From NCBI GenBank assembly GCA_012524025.1, contig JAAYSC010000034.1, positions 1 to 32,754 on the forward strand: a stretch of 32,754 nucleotides of DNA, in the 5' to 3' direction. The translations under genes were made by a program, and so were the position numbers. The notes below the pieces were generated by a model, which saw only the letters and a list, made by a program, of their open reading frames with translations, had not been told where the DNA came from and searched no databases. The DNA is from Clostridiales bacterium (lineage in GTDB: Bacteria > Bacillota > Clostridia > Oscillospirales > Acutalibacteraceae). Positions 31,860 through 32,754 of the stretch are shown piece by piece (the first letter of the stretch is position 1; each line of letters opens with the position of its first letter).

Positions 31860-32754
31860 TATAAAAATTCTTCTAAAAACACTTGGTTGGCACCCAAGTC
31901 AACCTCTAAAACAGCCTGGCCTTTTTTGTAGGCATCCTTCCAGGTGCCGTCAATCGGAATGCGAGCTTGTTCGATTTCAAAGGTTCGATAGTAAAACATG
32001 CCTTTTACCGAAAGTGCGGTCAAGTCTGCGGGGCTGAGATCTGTTTCAACAAGCGGTAAAATTTCTTTTGCAAGCGGAATCAATTTTGCCGGCCCGGCCT
32101 GTGAAGCTTTTTCAAACAAAGAAGTTAAAACTTTTCTTTGGCGGTAGGTGCGCATGAAGTCAGAGTCAAGGTATCTGATGCGGCAATACCAGAGGGCCTC
32201 CGTACCGTTTAAGTGTACACTTTCGCCGGCCTGAACATTTTGAAAAAATTCTTCGCGTAGATTTGCGGCCTCTTTTTCCGTAACCTCCACATCAACCCCG
32301 CCCAATGAATCAACAATGCTCATAAAGGCTTCAAAGTCGACCAGGGCATAGCTGTCTATCGCAACATTGAAATTATACTCAATCGTGTCAATAACATAAC
32401 GGGCACCGCCGTAGGTGCAAGAGGCATTGAGCTTGGCATAGGTTTTGTGCTGGGGCAAGGTTAGCCATATGTCACGCATAAAAGAAGTAAGTTTGATTTT
32501 TTTGTTTTTTGTGTCTATTGAAAACAAAACCATGGAATCCGAGCGGGAGGCAATGTCTTTGGCTCTGGCGTCAATTCCAATCAAAAGCACATTAAAAACA
32601 TCTTTGTCGCTGTACAATTCGTTTTTATCAACATAAACATTGTTTTTACTGCCACCGCTATTATAGTCGGTTTTTTGCATAAGAAAGAAAATATAAGCGG
32701 TAAGACTTGCAAAAAATAAAGCCAAGATTAAAATTAAGGCGAAAAAAACTTTTA
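31844..32754 (-). CDS. LytR-CpsA-Psr (LCP) family protein, N-terminus outside the window
   Basis: LCP enzymes attach glycopolymers such as teichoic acid or capsule to peptidoglycan on the outer face of the membrane. Conserved stretches are VLLIGIDAR, SRSDSMVLFSID, FMRDIWLTLP, KLNASCTYGG and the pyrophosphate-binding DSDFMRTYRQR. A TTG codon at 32725 could be a start, but the frame stays open to the window edge and the extra codons (KVFFALILILALFFASL) extend the membrane helix, so the true start lies to the right. About 302 residues are visible. It precedes the GRE operon by 34 bases on the same strand, probably without a functional link. Confidence 0.88.
   Translation of the reverse strand, partial: KVFFALILILALFFASLTAYIFFLMQKTDYNSGGSKNNVYVDKNELYSDKDVFNVLLIGIDARAKDIASRSDSMVLFSIDTKNKKIKLTSFMRDIWLTLPQHKTYAKLNASCTYGGARYVIDTIEYNFNVAIDSYALVDFEAFMSIVDSLGGVDVEVTEKEAANLREEFFQNVQAGESVHLNGTEALWYCRIRYLDSDFMRTYRQRKVLTSLFEKASQAGPAKLIPLAKEILPLVETDLSPADLTALSVKGMFYYRTFEIEQARIPIDGTWKDAYKKGQAVLEVDLGANQVFLEEFLYSKAG

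Overview
The window looks like chromosomal DNA of an anaerobic, Gram-positive-type bacterium, most likely a clostridial Bacillota. The evidence is AT-rich intergenic DNA with sigma-A type promoters (TTGACA, 17 bp, TATGAT), strong AGGAGG ribosome sites with frequent GTG and TTG starts, lipoprotein solute-binding proteins, a meso-diaminopimelate dehydrogenase, an LCP cell-wall protein, an oxygen-sensitive glycyl radical enzyme, and a rubredoxin flavoprotein. I saw no rRNA, tRNA, CRISPR array, transposase or phage gene.

Layout: (1) 1-2027: a tandem UspA stress protein behind a possibly structured leader, convergent with ddh (lysine and peptidoglycan precursor synthesis). (2) 2089-5317: an OpuA-type glycine-betaine/proline-betaine ABC transporter in order binding protein, permease, ATPase with CBS domains, closed by a strong terminator. 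(3) 5352-7846: a polar amino-acid ABC transporter. (4) 8017-10361: a monoacylglycerol-lipase-like hydrolase convergent with a PRPP synthetase. (5) 10539-14905: LemA, a DUF2207 membrane protein with a glycine-rich tail, and an intracellular GH13 alpha-glucosidase.

(6) 14916-25077, leftward: a seven-gene operon of a DeoR-type regulator, a sorbose-1-phosphate-reductase-like zinc dehydrogenase, E2, E3 and a fused E1 alpha-beta of a 2-oxoacid dehydrogenase complex, a GH95 alpha-L-fucosidase and a small HAD phosphatase. A promoter overlapped by three copies of an octamer (TAACATTT or its complement) precedes it and is probably the DeoR operator.

(7) 25084-31859, leftward: a second operon encoding a flavin reductase-rubredoxin fusion, a radical-SAM activase, a glycyl radical enzyme (GRE), a sedoheptulokinase-like FGGY kinase and a class I/II aminotransferase, ended by a hairpin terminator directly upstream of the DeoR promoter. 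(8) 31844-window end: an LCP family protein whose N-terminus lies outside the window.

The most interesting part is region 7, possibly acting with region 6. The GRE has a C-x-E eliminase/lyase active site (C417, E419), but its glycyl-radical loop reads R-I-H-G-T-F rather than the usual R-[IVT]-[CSA]-G-Y. Its activase has an unusual five-cysteine insert. Kinase, aminotransferase, sugar-phosphate-type dehydrogenase and 2-oxoacid dehydrogenase complex side by side suggest an anaerobic route that breaks down a sugar-like or amino-sugar-like compound to an acyl-CoA. The substrate cannot be read from the sequence.
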